Source: Herbiconiux ginsengi (GTDB lineage Bacteria > Actinomycetota > Actinomycetes > Actinomycetales > Microbacteriaceae). From it: a DNA stretch of 64,000 nucleotides. Position numbers and translations under genes: made by a program. The stretch spans positions 1,460,960 through 1,524,959 of the forward strand of contig NZ_FNPZ01000001.1 of the NCBI RefSeq assembly GCF_900107435.1, given 5' to 3'. Under the pieces are notes generated by a model. The model saw only the letters and a list, made by a program, of their open reading frames with translations, was not told where the DNA came from and ran no database searches. Positions 15,905 through 24,582 of this stretch are shown here, one piece after another (the first letter of the stretch is position 1; every line of letters starts with the position of its first letter).

Positions 15905-17280
15905 GATGCGGCCAGAGCCTTCCGCACCACGGCGAGGCCGTCGCGGAGCAGGTCGTCGGAGATGGTGAGCGGCGGGAGGAAGCGGATCACGTTGCCGTAG
16001 GTTCCGCAGGTGAGGAGGATCACGCCCTCGGCGTGGGCGGCGTGGGCCACAGCGGCGGTGAGCGCGGCATCCGGTTCGCCCGTCGACGGGTCGACGAGTT
16101 CGATCGCGATCATCGCGCCCCGGCCCCGCACGTCTCCGACCCGGTCGTCGGCGGCGCGGATGGCGTTCAGCCCGCCCCGCAGCACCGTCTCGATCTCCCG
16201 GGCGCGGCCGGCCAGGTCGTCGTCGAGGTAGCTCTGGATCGTGGCGAGCGCGGCCGCACAGGCGAGCGGATTGCCGCCGTAGGTGCCGCCGAGGCCGCCG
16301 ACGTGCGAGGAGTCCATGATGTCGGCGCGCCCGGTGACCGCCGAGAGGGGCAGGCCGCCCGCGATGCCTTTCGCGGTGACGACGAGATCGGGCACGATGC
16401 CCTCGTGCTCGGAGGCGAACATCGCTCCCGTGCGCGCGAATCCGGTCTGCACCTCGTCGGCGATGAACACGACGTCGTTCGCGCGGGCCCAGTCGGCGAG
16501 GGCCGGCAAGAACCCGTCGGCGGGCACGATGAACCCGCCCTCGCCCTGGATCGGCTCGATGATGAGCGCGGCGAGGTTGGCGGCCCCGATCTGCTTCTCG
16601 ATCTGCGTGATCGCACGGGCGGCCGCCTCGGCGCCGGAGAGGCCGCCGTCGCGGAACGGATACGACAGCGGGGCTCGGTAGATCTCCGGGGCGAACGGCC
16701 CGAATCCGCTCTTGTAGGGCATCGACTTCGCCGTGAGGCCCATGGTGAGGTTCGTGCGGCCGTGGTAGGCGTGGTCGAACGCCACGACGGCCTGCCTGCG
16801 GGTGAAGTGCCGGGCGATCTTGATCGCGTTCTCCACCGCTTCGGCGCCGGAGTTGAACAGGGCGGTGCGCTTCTCGTGGTCGCCGGGGGTGAGGCGGTTG
16901 AGGGACTCGGCCACCTCGACGTAGCCCTCGTAGCCGGTGATCGAGAAGCAGGTGTGGGTGAACTGCGCCACCTGGCGCGTCACGGCATCGACCACCGCCG
17001 GTGCGGAGTTGCCGACGCCGGTGACGGCGATGCCGGAGCCGAAGTCGATCAGCGAGTTGCCGTCGACGTCGAGCACGATGCCGCCGCCGGCCGCCTGAAC
17101 GAACACCGGCAGCGCGACGCCGACGCCGTTCGCCACGGCCGCGGACTTGCGCTGCTGCAGGGCGATCGAGCGCGGGCCGGGGATCGCGGTGACCAGCTCG
17201 CGACGCTGCGGCAGGGTCGGACCGCCGAGCTGCGGCGGGGGTGTCGAGGTCGCGGACGTGGAGGGTTCGGTGAGTGTCAT
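15901..17280 (-). CDS. gabT: 4-aminobutyrate--2-oxoglutarate aminotransferase
   Basis: A 459-residue class III aminotransferase. It has FNSGAEAVENAIKIAR at 142-157, HAYHGRTNLTMGLT, the PLP-ring Asp in FIADEVQTG (D275), and the PLP Lys K304 in TAKGIAGG. It transfers the amino group of GABA to 2-oxoglutarate. First gene of a two-gene operon with glutamate dehydrogenase, divergent from a PucR regulator. No succinate-semialdehyde dehydrogenase is in the window, so the pathway must be completed elsewhere. Confidence 0.9.
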   Translation of the reverse strand: MTLTEPSTSATSTPPPQLGGPTLPQRRELVTAIPGPRSIALQQRKSAAVANGVGVALPVFVQAAGGGIVLDVDGNSLIDFGSGIAVTGVGNSAPAVVDAVTRQVAQFTHTCFSITGYEGYVEVAESLNRLTPGDHEKRTALFNSGAEAVENAIKIARHFTRRQAVVAFDHAYHGRTNLTMGLTAKSMPYKSGFGPFAPEIYRAPLSYPFRDGGLSGAEAAARAITQIEKQIGAANLAALIIEPIQGEGGFIVPADGFLPALADWARANDVVFIADEVQTGFARTGAMFASEHEGIVPDLVVTAKGIAGGLPLSAVTGRADIMDSSHVGGLGGTYGGNPLACAAALATIQSYLDDDLAGRAREIETVLRGGLNAIRAADDRVGDVRGRGAMIAIELVDPSTGEPDAALTAAVAHAAHAEGVILLTCGTYGNVIRFLPPLTISDDLLRDGLAVVRKALAAS

Positions 17281-17380
17281 GGGTGTCCGTTCTCAGAGAT
17301 CGAGGCGAGGGAAGTACCCCGACGGTAGGCACGACGTGGGGCTGCCGTCAGAGACACTCCGTCCTGATCTGTGCCGTGAA

Positions 17381-17414
17381 CTGCCGAAGTGGCAGGATGT
17401 ACGCGGCGTACGCT
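17381..17414. promoter_or_regulatory. Divergent control region of gabT and the PucR gene
   Basis: Two palindromes lie side by side: CTGCC-GAAGT-GGCAG (17381-17395) and GTACGC-G-GCGTAC (17399-17411). The second overlaps TACGCT (17409-17414), the -10-like box six bases before the PucR start. An activator or autorepressor bound here could control both directions. The binding protein is inferred to be the adjacent PucR product. Confidence 0.6.
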
Positions 17415-17420
17415 GGGTGC

Positions 17421-18965
17421 ATGCCCGCCACCCTCTCGGCGCTCCTCGCCCATCGGCCGTTCCTGCTCCGGCGGCTCACGGCCGCGCCCGAGAATCCCGT
17501 GGTGATCGCGTGGGCGCACAGCTCCGATCTCGCCGATCCGTCGCCTTTCCTGGTGGAGGGGCAGATGCTGCTCACCACCGGGGGACAGTTCTCCGCCGAC
17601 GGATCGGCCGCCTTCGCCTCGCAGTACGTCGCGCGACTGCAGGCGGCCGGCGTGGTGGCCCTCGGTTTCGGCACCGAGGTGGTGCGGGAGGGCACGCCGG
17701 GCGAACTCGTCGAGGCCTGCACCCGGCTCGGGATGCCCTTGGTCGAAGTGCCCTACCAGACCCCCTTCATCGCGATCGCCCGCTGGGTGGCCGAGGTGCA
17801 GTCGACGGAGGCGCGCTCCCGCGTCGACTGGGCGCTCACCACGCAGCGCTCGGTCTCGCTGGCGGCACTGGCCGGCGGCGGCCTGGCGGCTGCGGTGCGC
17901 ACCACCGCGAGCGGGCTGGGCTGCGACATCGCGGTCTTCGATCCCGATGCCGAGGTGTCGACGGCCGACTCGGCGCTGTCGGCGGCGTCGCGCCGGGCCT
18001 TCGCGAGCATCCGGCCCGATGTGCAGAGTCTGCTGCAGAATCAACGGCGGGCCCGCGTCGACATGGAGATCGGCGGCATGCACGTCTCGTTGCAGACGCT
18101 GGGCGGGAGCCGGCGCCTGCGCGGGGTGTTGGCCTTGGCGAAGGCGGGCCCGTTCGATGCGGCCGAGCTCTCGGTGGTGACCACCTTGATCGCGCTGGCC
18201 GAGGTCTCGCTCGAACGCAGCCAGGATCAGCGGATGAGCCTGCGAGCCCTGATGGTGCAGCTGTTCGAGCTGTTGCGCGACGGGCGGGTGGCCGCCGTGC
18301 GCAAGGCGCTCGGCGACATCCCGACCGGCCTGCCGGAGAAGCGTTTCGTGGTGGTGTCGCTGCGCGCGGAGGAGACCGACCCGGCACTTCGCGACACGCT
18401 CGAGCGACGCGCCTCCGATCGTCGCAACCGCCTGTTCGTGGTGGAGCACGGCGACGCCTTCGTGCTGCTCGCCGACGAGCGCCGTTGGCCCGAGTTGCGC
18501 CGGCTGCTCACCGCGCGGCAGGTGCGGGCGGGGGTCTCGGGGGTGGTGGACTGGGACAGCCTGGATGCCGGACTCGTGCAGGCCGCCCGCTCGCTCGACC
18601 GGGCCGGCGAGCACGAGATCGTCGACTTCGCCACGCTCGTGTCGTCGAGCTTCTTCGGCCTGCTCTCCGCGACGGCGGTGGCGGATGTCGCGCGCTCGCG
18701 TCTGCATTCCCTGCTGTCGACTGCGGAGGGGCGGCAGCGCCTGTTCGAGGCCACCGTCTGGCTGCGGCACAACGGGCAGTGGGAGCCGGCGGCGCGGGAG
18801 CTCGGCATCCATCGCCACAGCCTGAGGTCTCGGCTGGAGGGGGTCGAGCGGGCGCTCGGCCTCTCGCTCGACCGGTTCCAAGACCGCGCCGAGCTCTGGG
18901 CCCTGCTCGCCGCGATCGACATGGCCTCGGGCGACGTGCCCGCACCGGCGCCGGGATCGCCTTAG
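17421..18965 (+). CDS. PucR family transcriptional regulator
   Basis: A 514-residue regulator. The N-terminal part (about 5-125) is a PucR purine/catabolite-type sensor domain with SDLADPSPFLVEGQMLLTTG. The C-terminal HTH (about 445-505) contains LRHNGQWEPAARELGIHRHS, typical of PucR HTH_30. Adjacent PucR regulators often control gabT, so activation of the divergent gabT-gdh operon in response to GABA is likely. ATG 17421 is six bases after TACGCT, so a leaderless start is likely. Confidence 0.87.
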   Translation: MPATLSALLAHRPFLLRRLTAAPENPVVIAWAHSSDLADPSPFLVEGQMLLTTGGQFSADGSAAFASQYVARLQAAGVVALGFGTEVVREGTPGELVEACTRLGMPLVEVPYQTPFIAIARWVAEVQSTEARSRVDWALTTQRSVSLAALAGGGLAAAVRTTASGLGCDIAVFDPDAEVSTADSALSAASRRAFASIRPDVQSLLQNQRRARVDMEIGGMHVSLQTLGGSRRLRGVLALAKAGPFDAAELSVVTTLIALAEVSLERSQDQRMSLRALMVQLFELLRDGRVAAVRKALGDIPTGLPEKRFVVVSLRAEETDPALRDTLERRASDRRNRLFVVEHGDAFVLLADERRWPELRRLLTARQVRAGVSGVVDWDSLDAGLVQAARSLDRAGEHEIVDFATLVSSSFFGLLSATAVADVARSRLHSLLSTAEGRQRLFEATVWLRHNGQWEPAARELGIHRHSLRSRLEGVERALGLSLDRFQDRAELWALLAAIDMASGDVPAPAPGSP

Positions 18966-18997
18966 CTGCGCGCCCCCCACCCGTCCCGGCCCCTCAT

Positions 18998-19046
18998 CCG
19001 CACGTATTCGCGCTGGCGGGGGGCGTCATTCCGCCAAGACGTGCGG
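18998..19046. terminator. Nested hairpin between convergent genes
   Basis: CCGCACGT (18998-19005) pairs with ACGTGCGG (19039-19046), and inside it TGGCGG (19014-19019) pairs with CCGCCA (19031-19036). It lies between the PucR stop and the stop of the convergent nuclease-like gene, so it could serve both strands. It lacks a T-run. Confidence 0.55.
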
Positions 19047-19061
19047 CTGAGCGCGCGTCGG

Positions 19062-20114
19062 TCAGGGGCGGAGGTAGGCGTTCACGATGAGGTCGCCGCG
19101 GAGGGTGCGGAGGGTGTCGAGGAGGCGCGCGATCAGGCGGTCGGTGACCTTCGCCGGCGCGGGCACGTCGTGCGGGCCGAGCAAGGGGAGTGGGGCGCAG
19201 CGGATGCGCACCACCTCCCAACCGGCGGCGCGCAGCAGGCGGTCTTTGCTGCGGTCGGAGTCCTCGCGCGGGCCCACGTGTTCGAGGCCGAAGCGGCCGA
19301 CCGTGTCGTATTCGAGCGCCACGCGCAACTCCGCGATCACGATGTCGGGCCACACTTCGAGTCGGCCGTGGAACGGGCGGGCCACGGCGACGGCGTTGGG
19401 CGCGGGATCGAACTCGAGGCGCGCCGCGAGCTTCTGCTGCAGCAGCGCCTCGGCGGCCGACGCGGTGGGTGGGGCGTGCGCGCTGCGGAACGCCTCGCCG
19501 GCCGGCCGGGTCGGCAGGGCGCGCGCGGACGGCGGGCGTCGGCGCCCACCCTCGCCGCGGGGAGGAGGAGCGGGCGCTGCCCGGCGGTGCGGGGTGGGCG
19601 TGGCGTCCGGGGGAGGGGCGGGCGTGGCCCGGCGGTGCGAGGTGGGCGTGGCGTCCGGGGGAGGGGCGGGCGTGGCCCGGCGGTGCGAGGTGGGCGCCGC
19701 GTCCGAAACAGGAGCGGGCGCTGCCCGGCGGTGCTGGGTGTGCGCGGCATCCGGGGCAGAGGTGGGCCCGGCCTCCGCGGGCCAGAGCGCGGCAGGACGG
19801 ATGCGGCGGGGCGCGGCCAGATCGGCGCACACGGGGCACCAGGCCGAGCGGCGCCGAACCCGCCCGGGGCGGGACCGCTGCTCCTCGGGAGTGGCGACGA
19901 ACAGGTGCCCGCTGTCGCACTGCCAGGTGAGGTACACGTCGGCGGCGGGTGGGATCTGGGTGAGCGTGATCTCGCGATTGAGGTCGGGATGGTACTGCCG
20001 CACCAGCATCGGATATTTCGCCCACTCGGTGCGATAGGTGCCGACCGCATACGGCACCGCGGCCCCCTTCGACCACTGCCGGCGCTCCCACCACGCCTCG
20101 ATGTTCTCGGGCAC
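19062..20114 (-). CDS. Zinc-ribbon protein with C-terminal PD-(D/E)XK-like nuclease domain
   Basis: A 350-residue protein in three parts. Residues 40-100 form a treble-clef/zinc-ribbon-like domain (C66 and H70, then C93-PVC96). Residues 122-185 are four 16-residue Pro/Ala/Arg-rich repeats. Residues about 220-345 resemble DUF559/very-short-patch-repair-like endonucleases: WPD at 255-257, and E268-Y-D270 in RVALEYD, then GWEVVRIR. A DNA or nucleic-acid endonuclease is inferred. GTG 20114 has GGAGG about eight bases upstream. It is divergent from a GIY-YIG-like gene that also carries zinc ribbons. The biological role is unknown. Confidence 0.7.
   Translation of the reverse strand: MPENIEAWWERRQWSKGAAVPYAVGTYRTEWAKYPMLVRQYHPDLNREITLTQIPPAADVYLTWQCDSGHLFVATPEEQRSRPGRVRRRSAWCPVCADLAAPRRIRPAALWPAEAGPTSAPDAAHTQHRRAAPAPVSDAAPTSHRRATPAPPPDATPTSHRRATPAPPPDATPTPHRRAAPAPPPRGEGGRRRPPSARALPTRPAGEAFRSAHAPPTASAAEALLQQKLAARLEFDPAPNAVAVARPFHGRLEVWPDIVIAELRVALEYDTVGRFGLEHVGPREDSDRSKDRLLRAAGWEVVRIRCAPLPLLGPHDVPAPAKVTDRLIARLLDTLRTLRGDLIVNAYLRP
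19560..19751 (-). repeat. Four 48-bp in-frame repeats in the nuclease linker
   Basis: The linker of the zinc-ribbon nuclease is four 16-residue units beginning at D122, D138, D154 and D170. The consensus is DATPTSHRRATPAPPP. The two middle units are nearly identical at DNA level, so copy number may vary between strains without breaking the frame. The basic HRR and Pro-rich pattern suggests a flexible nucleic-acid-binding tether. Confidence 0.85.
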
Positions 20115-20251
20115 CGCGCATCCTCCCTCCGTGGTTCGACCGTGTTTCGGCAGCGGCCGCTCGTGGCGCTCGTGTCGTTGGGCGAGACGCTATCCCGCAC
20201 CCCCGACATCCGGTTCGCGGCGATGTCGGCGGTGGCGGCTAGGGTCGCCGC

Positions 20252-20863
20252 ATGGCGGAACGAGAACGCACGTGCGGCATCCGCGACCCTGACGCCGGTG
20301 CGGCGTGCAGGGCGCCGGCCGACGCATCCGCTCCGCTCGAGATCTGCACCCGGCACCTGCTTGCGGCCTACGAATGGGTGGCCGGCGAGGTGGGCGTGAC
20401 GGATGCGCTGCCGTCGCCGTGCCTGGCGTGCGGGTCGCGACTCGGGGTGCGGTATCCCTCGGGCTGGCTCTGCGCCGTGTGCGAGTGGCGCCTGGGCGAA
20501 CGGCCCGACGACGAGGCCGAGCCGGTGCGCGTCGACGTGGTCTACTACGTGCGTTTCGGCGACCGCATCAAGATCGGCACCTCGGCGAACCCGCGTGGCC
20601 GGTTCGCGCAACTGCACGTCGAGGAACTGCTCGCCCTCGAACGCGGCACTCGCCTGCTCGAGCAGCGCCGGCACGCGCAGTTCGCGGCGCACCGCCTCGG
20701 CGGCGAGTGGTTCGCGCCGCACGCCGCCCTCGACGCGCACATCGCCGCCCTCGCGGCGGGCGTCGACGACCCCTGGGCCCTCTACGACCGCTGGCGCAGC
20801 GAGGCCCTCGCGCTCGCCGGCGCCCGCCGCCCTGACCTCCCCCGTCGAGTCGTCAAAATCTGA
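20252..20863 (+). CDS. GIY-YIG family (T5orf172/Mug113-like) nuclease-like protein with zinc ribbons
   Basis: A 203-residue protein. The N-terminus has a Cys cluster (CGIRDP, CRAP, ICTRH), followed by a zinc ribbon CLACGSRL...CAVCEWRLG. The C-terminal half has VYYVRFGDRIKIGTS, then NPRGRF, LERG, and GEWF, the pattern of the GIY-YIG-like T5orf172/Mug113 domain. These domains resemble GIY-YIG nucleases, but catalysis is unproven. TAGGGT at 20240-20245 lies six bases before ATG 20252, so a leaderless mRNA is likely. Divergent from the zinc-ribbon nuclease gene, with 137 bp between starts. Confidence 0.75.
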   Translation: MAERERTCGIRDPDAGAACRAPADASAPLEICTRHLLAAYEWVAGEVGVTDALPSPCLACGSRLGVRYPSGWLCAVCEWRLGERPDDEAEPVRVDVVYYVRFGDRIKIGTSANPRGRFAQLHVEELLALERGTRLLEQRRHAQFAAHRLGGEWFAPHAALDAHIAALAAGVDDPWALYDRWRSEALALAGARRPDLPRRVVKI

Positions 20864-20919
20864 CGGAATGGCGCGCGCCGTAGCGGCGTGTCTTGGTGAT
20901 TCGATGCGGTCCGTCCCTG

Positions 20920-23799
20920 TCAGCGCGAGGGAGCGCGGGTCGCCTCCGCCAGCAGTTCGAGCACGTGCTGGTACTCGGCGCCGGTGGCTCGGGTCATGCC
21001 GAGTTCGCAGGTGCGGTTGCAGCTGGCGTGGGCGGTGGCCCCGGATGCGCGCACCTCGGCCGCCTGGGAGCGGGTCGCCGACGCGGTGAGCTCGGGATGC
21101 AGCATCCCTCGGTCTCCGGCGAAGGCGCAGCAGCCCCAGTCGTCGGGCACCACGACCGTCTCGGCCACGGCGTTCGCCACGGCGGTGAGCTGAGGGTTGA
21201 TGCCGAGCCGGGTCGACGAGCACGTGGGGTGCAACGCGAGCCTCTCGATGCGGTCGTGTTCGGGCAGGGCCGGCAGGATGCGCGTGGCGACGAAGTCGAC
21301 CACGTCGATCACGCGCATCCGTCGGGCGCCCGTCGCGTCAGGTGCCGGATCGGCCTCGATCGTGTGGAGCAGGCCCTCGGTGCACGAAGAGGCGTCGCAG
21401 ACGATCGGCAGCTCGCCGTCGCGCGTGGCCTCCCGGAGGCTCGCCAGCACGCGGTCACGCATGATCGCCGCGCCGTCGGGCAGGCCCTTCGACGACCACG
21501 GGGTGCCGCAGCAGAGCGAGTCGATGTCGCTCGGCACGAATACGGCGACGCCGGCCTGCTCGCAGAGCTGCTCGAAGCTGCGCTGCACGCCCGAGCCGGT
21601 GGCGCCGTCCGCGGCATCCGCCGGACCGAACATCGCGTTGACGCAGGCCGGAACGTAGACGGCCTCGGGCACGGCATTCGGCGGCGGTGCCGGGCGGGAC
21701 CGGCGCGCTCCACCCGCCGGCAACTCACCCGACCACATCGGCAGCACGTCGTCACCCACGACGGCGCGGCCGAGACGGTTCGGGATCGTGATGACGGGCG
21801 ATGGCACCTTCTCGGCCACGGTGAGCGCCGTGCTCGCGATCCGGGTGGTCGCGCCCCAGTGCTGCGCGGCCGTCTTCCACACCGCCTTCTCCACGCCGCC
21901 GTGCTCGGTCTTGCGGAGGCGCCGCACCAGGTCGCCCGTGTTGATGAGCACGGGACACGCGGTCTGGCACATGCCGTCGACCGCGCAGGTCTGCACGCCC
22001 TGGTACTCGTAGTCCTGCTCCAGCGACGCGGCGAGGGCGGTGTCGCCGTCGGCGGTCGCGCTCGCGATGGCGCGCTTCACCACGATCCGCTGGCGGGGCG
22101 TGAGGGTGAGGTCGCGGCTCGGGCACACCGGTTCGCAGTAGCCGCACTCGACACAGCGATCGGCTTCGACCTCGATCGTGGGGGTGCGCTTGATGTCCTT
22201 GAGGTGCACCGTTGGGTCGTCGGTGATGATGACTCCCGGGTTGAGCATCCCGCTCGGGTCGCAGAGCGACTTGAGTTCGCGCATCACGGCGTAGAGCTCG
22301 TCGCCGTACTGGCGCCGCACGTACGGGGCCATGACGCGACCTGTGCCGTGCTCGGCCTTGAGCGAGCCGCCCTCGCCCAGGATGAGGTCGACCATGTCGT
22401 CGGTGAAGGCGGCGTAGCGGTCGAGCCCGGCGCCTTCGAAGAGGTCGGTGAGCATGAAGTGGATGTTGCCGTCTTTGGCGTGGCCGAAGATGACGTTGTT
22501 CTCATACTCGTAGCGGCCGAAGAGGTCGATCAGGCGCTCGCAGGTGCGGGCGAGCGATTCGACCGGAACCACGACGTCTTCGAGCAGCGCCGTGGTTCCG
22601 GAGGGGCGGGCACCGGCGACGGTGGCGTAGAGGCCCTTGCGCAGGTGCCAGAGCGAGGCGCGGGTGGTGGCGTCGGTCGAGAGCACGGTGGGGGTGCTCG
22701 TGCGCAGGCCGTCGAGGGTGCGCTGGCCCACGGCCTGGGCGTCGAGCAGCTCGTCGGCGGTGGATGCCTGGTACTCCACCAGCAGGGCGGCCTGCTTGTC
22801 GACGGCGAGATCGCGGATCAGGGGATGCGCATCCGCTTCGGCCTTGCCCACGCGCAGCGATTGCGCATCCATCAGTTCGACGGCGGCGGCGCCGCTCGCG
22901 ACGATGCCGGGCAGAGCCTCGTTGGCCGCCAGCAGGTCGTCGAAGATGAGCAGGCCGGTCGCGGCCTGGGACAGCAGGGGGAGGGTGCGGAACACCGCTT
23001 CGGCCACGAAACCGAGGGTGCCTTCGCTGCCGATCACGAGATGGGCGAGCAGCTCGGCCGGGGTGTCGTGGTCGAGGAAGGCGTTGAGGCCGTAGCCCAT
23101 GGTGTTCTTCATCGAGAACTGGTGCTGCAAGATGCGCACCGACTCGGGGTTGCCGCGGATGCGGTCGCGGAGGCGTAGGAGGCCCGCGGTGAGGGTCGGT
23201 TCGTCGTGGGCGAGGCGGGAGTCGGCATCCGGTGCCCCGGTGTCGACCACGGTGCCGCTCGGGAGAACGACGGTCATCGACTCGAGCGTGCGGTAGGTGT
23301 TGCCCGTGATGCCGCAGGCCATGCCGCTGGAGTTGTTGGCGACGACGCCGCCGATGGTGCACGCCGACTCGCTCGCCGGATCGGGTCCGAGTTTGCGGCC
23401 GTGCCGGGCCAGGCGGGCGTTGACCTGGCGCACGGTTGCGCCGGGTTGAACGCGCACGCGCCGGCCGTCGTCTTCGATCTCGATGCGGCGGAAGTTGCGC
23501 CGCACGTCGACGAGCACGCCGTCGGTGACGCCCTGGCCGCTGAGGCTCGTGCCGCCGGAGCGCAGGGTGACCGGGGTGCCGGAGCGGGCGCCGGCGCGGA
23601 GCAGACGCCCGACGTCGGCGGCGTCTCTCGCGATCACCAGGGCCTCGGGCACGAGCAGGAAGTGCGAGGCGTCATGCGCGTTGGCGTGCAGGTCGATGGC
23701 GCGCGTGGAGATGTCGGCGGTGGCGCCGGATGCGGCCACCTCGGCTCCGAAGCGGGCGGCGGTGGCGGATGTCGTCGGCGACAGCGGGCGGGCGCTCAT
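20920..23799 (-). CDS. FAD-binding and (Fe-S)-binding oxidoreductase (D-lactate dehydrogenase-like)
   Basis: A 959-residue fusion of a GlcD-type flavoprotein and a GlpC-type Fe-S protein. The N-terminal half has the FAD segment TLRSGGTSLSGQGVTDG and IGGVVANNSSGMACG. Two 4Fe-4S motifs follow: CVECGYCEPVCP and CAVDGMCQTACP. The C-terminal half has Cys-rich domains (DSLCCGTPW, DWGCCAFAGD). It should oxidise a 2-hydroxy acid such as D-lactate and pass electrons to the quinone pool. ATG 23799 is chosen over the TTG 18 bp upstream, which lies within the palindrome. Promoter palindromes and a nearby GntR/FCD gene suggest ligand-controlled expression. It belongs to a different subtype from the paralogue at 29882-32773. 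Confidence 0.85.
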   Translation of the reverse strand: MSARPLSPTTSATAARFGAEVAASGATADISTRAIDLHANAHDASHFLLVPEALVIARDAADVGRLLRAGARSGTPVTLRSGGTSLSGQGVTDGVLVDVRRNFRRIEIEDDGRRVRVQPGATVRQVNARLARHGRKLGPDPASESACTIGGVVANNSSGMACGITGNTYRTLESMTVVLPSGTVVDTGAPDADSRLAHDEPTLTAGLLRLRDRIRGNPESVRILQHQFSMKNTMGYGLNAFLDHDTPAELLAHLVIGSEGTLGFVAEAVFRTLPLLSQAATGLLIFDDLLAANEALPGIVASGAAAVELMDAQSLRVGKAEADAHPLIRDLAVDKQAALLVEYQASTADELLDAQAVGQRTLDGLRTSTPTVLSTDATTRASLWHLRKGLYATVAGARPSGTTALLEDVVVPVESLARTCERLIDLFGRYEYENNVIFGHAKDGNIHFMLTDLFEGAGLDRYAAFTDDMVDLILGEGGSLKAEHGTGRVMAPYVRRQYGDELYAVMRELKSLCDPSGMLNPGVIITDDPTVHLKDIKRTPTIEVEADRCVECGYCEPVCPSRDLTLTPRQRIVVKRAIASATADGDTALAASLEQDYEYQGVQTCAVDGMCQTACPVLINTGDLVRRLRKTEHGGVEKAVWKTAAQHWGATTRIASTALTVAEKVPSPVITIPNRLGRAVVGDDVLPMWSGELPAGGARRSRPAPPPNAVPEAVYVPACVNAMFGPADAADGATGSGVQRSFEQLCEQAGVAVFVPSDIDSLCCGTPWSSKGLPDGAAIMRDRVLASLREATRDGELPIVCDASSCTEGLLHTIEADPAPDATGARRMRVIDVVDFVATRILPALPEHDRIERLALHPTCSSTRLGINPQLTAVANAVAETVVVPDDWGCCAFAGDRGMLHPELTASATRSQAAEVRASGATAHASCNRTCELGMTRATGAEYQHVLELLAEATRAPSR

Positions 23800-23806
23800 C
23801 CGTACA

Positions 23807-23834
23807 TTGTTCAACAAGTCGACTGTTTGAACAA
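23807..23834. promoter_or_regulatory. Inverted-repeat operator of the first FAD/Fe-S gene
   Basis: TTGTTCAA (23807-23814) and TTGAACAA (23827-23834) are perfect inverted repeats with a 12-bp spacer containing GTCGAC. The left half is also part of TTGTTCAACAA, a palindrome itself. It lies 8-35 bp upstream of the start. GntR/FCD or similar dimers are candidate binders. Confidence 0.6.
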
Positions 23835-23900
23835 GTCACACTCCGGCGCCCGCTCGCAGATCGGCTGCCCGGTCGGGCCGCCCTGCCGCAAAGGCTGCGA

Positions 23901-24419
23901 TCAGCTGCCGCTGCAGAGCACCAGCGTCGAGTTCACCGAGCCGGTGGTCTTCGCTCCCTGGGCCGTGTAGCCCGTCGGAACCTGGGTGGAGGCATTCAGA
24001 GTGAACGAGACCGAGGTGGACAGGGTCGTGCGGAACGCCATCGTCGCGCCGGCGGGAAGAGCCGCCGTGAGAGTGAACAGGCGCGCCGTTCCGGAGAGGA
24101 TCTGCTGGCTGGCCGTGCCGCCGGTCACGGAGAACACCCCGGCGTTCGCGACGCCGGAGGCGACGATCATGACGGTCGTGCCGACCGGGAGCGCGGCTGA
24201 CGAGCTGGCGGTGAGGAGGAAGCCGGGGCCTTGCACGCCCTGGATGCCGCAGGTTCCGACGACCTGATAGGCCCCCACCTCGATGTCGGACGCCGCCGCC
24301 GCAGGCGTGGCGACCGCGAGCGCGACGACGGGCACCGACCAGGCGGCACCTCGCAGCAGGGTTCGACGATCCAGGCTACGGCTGGATCGGTTGGTCGTCG
24401 TCTGCTCGGTCGTGGTCAT
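23901..24419 (-). CDS. Tat-exported hypothetical protein
   Basis: A 172-residue protein with a twin-arginine signal peptide: SLDRRTLLRGAAWSVPVVAL then ATPAAA, so cleavage is expected near residue 40. The mature part is Ser/Thr/Val-rich with predicted beta structure and two Cys (CGIQG and the terminal LCSGS) that could form a disulfide. It resembles small secreted proteins of Microbacteriaceae, but no domain is recognised. ATG 24419 has GGGGGAAG upstream. The gene stands alone between the dehydrogenase and the divergent GntR gene. Confidence 0.7.
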   Translation of the reverse strand: MTTTEQTTTNRSSRSLDRRTLLRGAAWSVPVVALAVATPAAAASDIEVGAYQVVGTCGIQGVQGPGFLLTASSSAALPVGTTVMIVASGVANAGVFSVTGGTASQQILSGTARLFTLTAALPAGATMAFRTTLSTSVSFTLNASTQVPTGYTAQGAKTTGSVNSTLVLCSGS

Positions 24420-24582
24420 GCTTCCCCCAATGTCGTTTTTTGATCGTCGAATGTCGCTCAGATCATCTTGGCAGCGGCCGTTCACCGCCATCAGATCGGC
24501 TCGGGCAGGCGCGGTTCGACCTGTCGACGGCGCCAGCGAGTCAGGCGTCGATACACTGGACGCCCACGCCGAGAGGAGCCGC

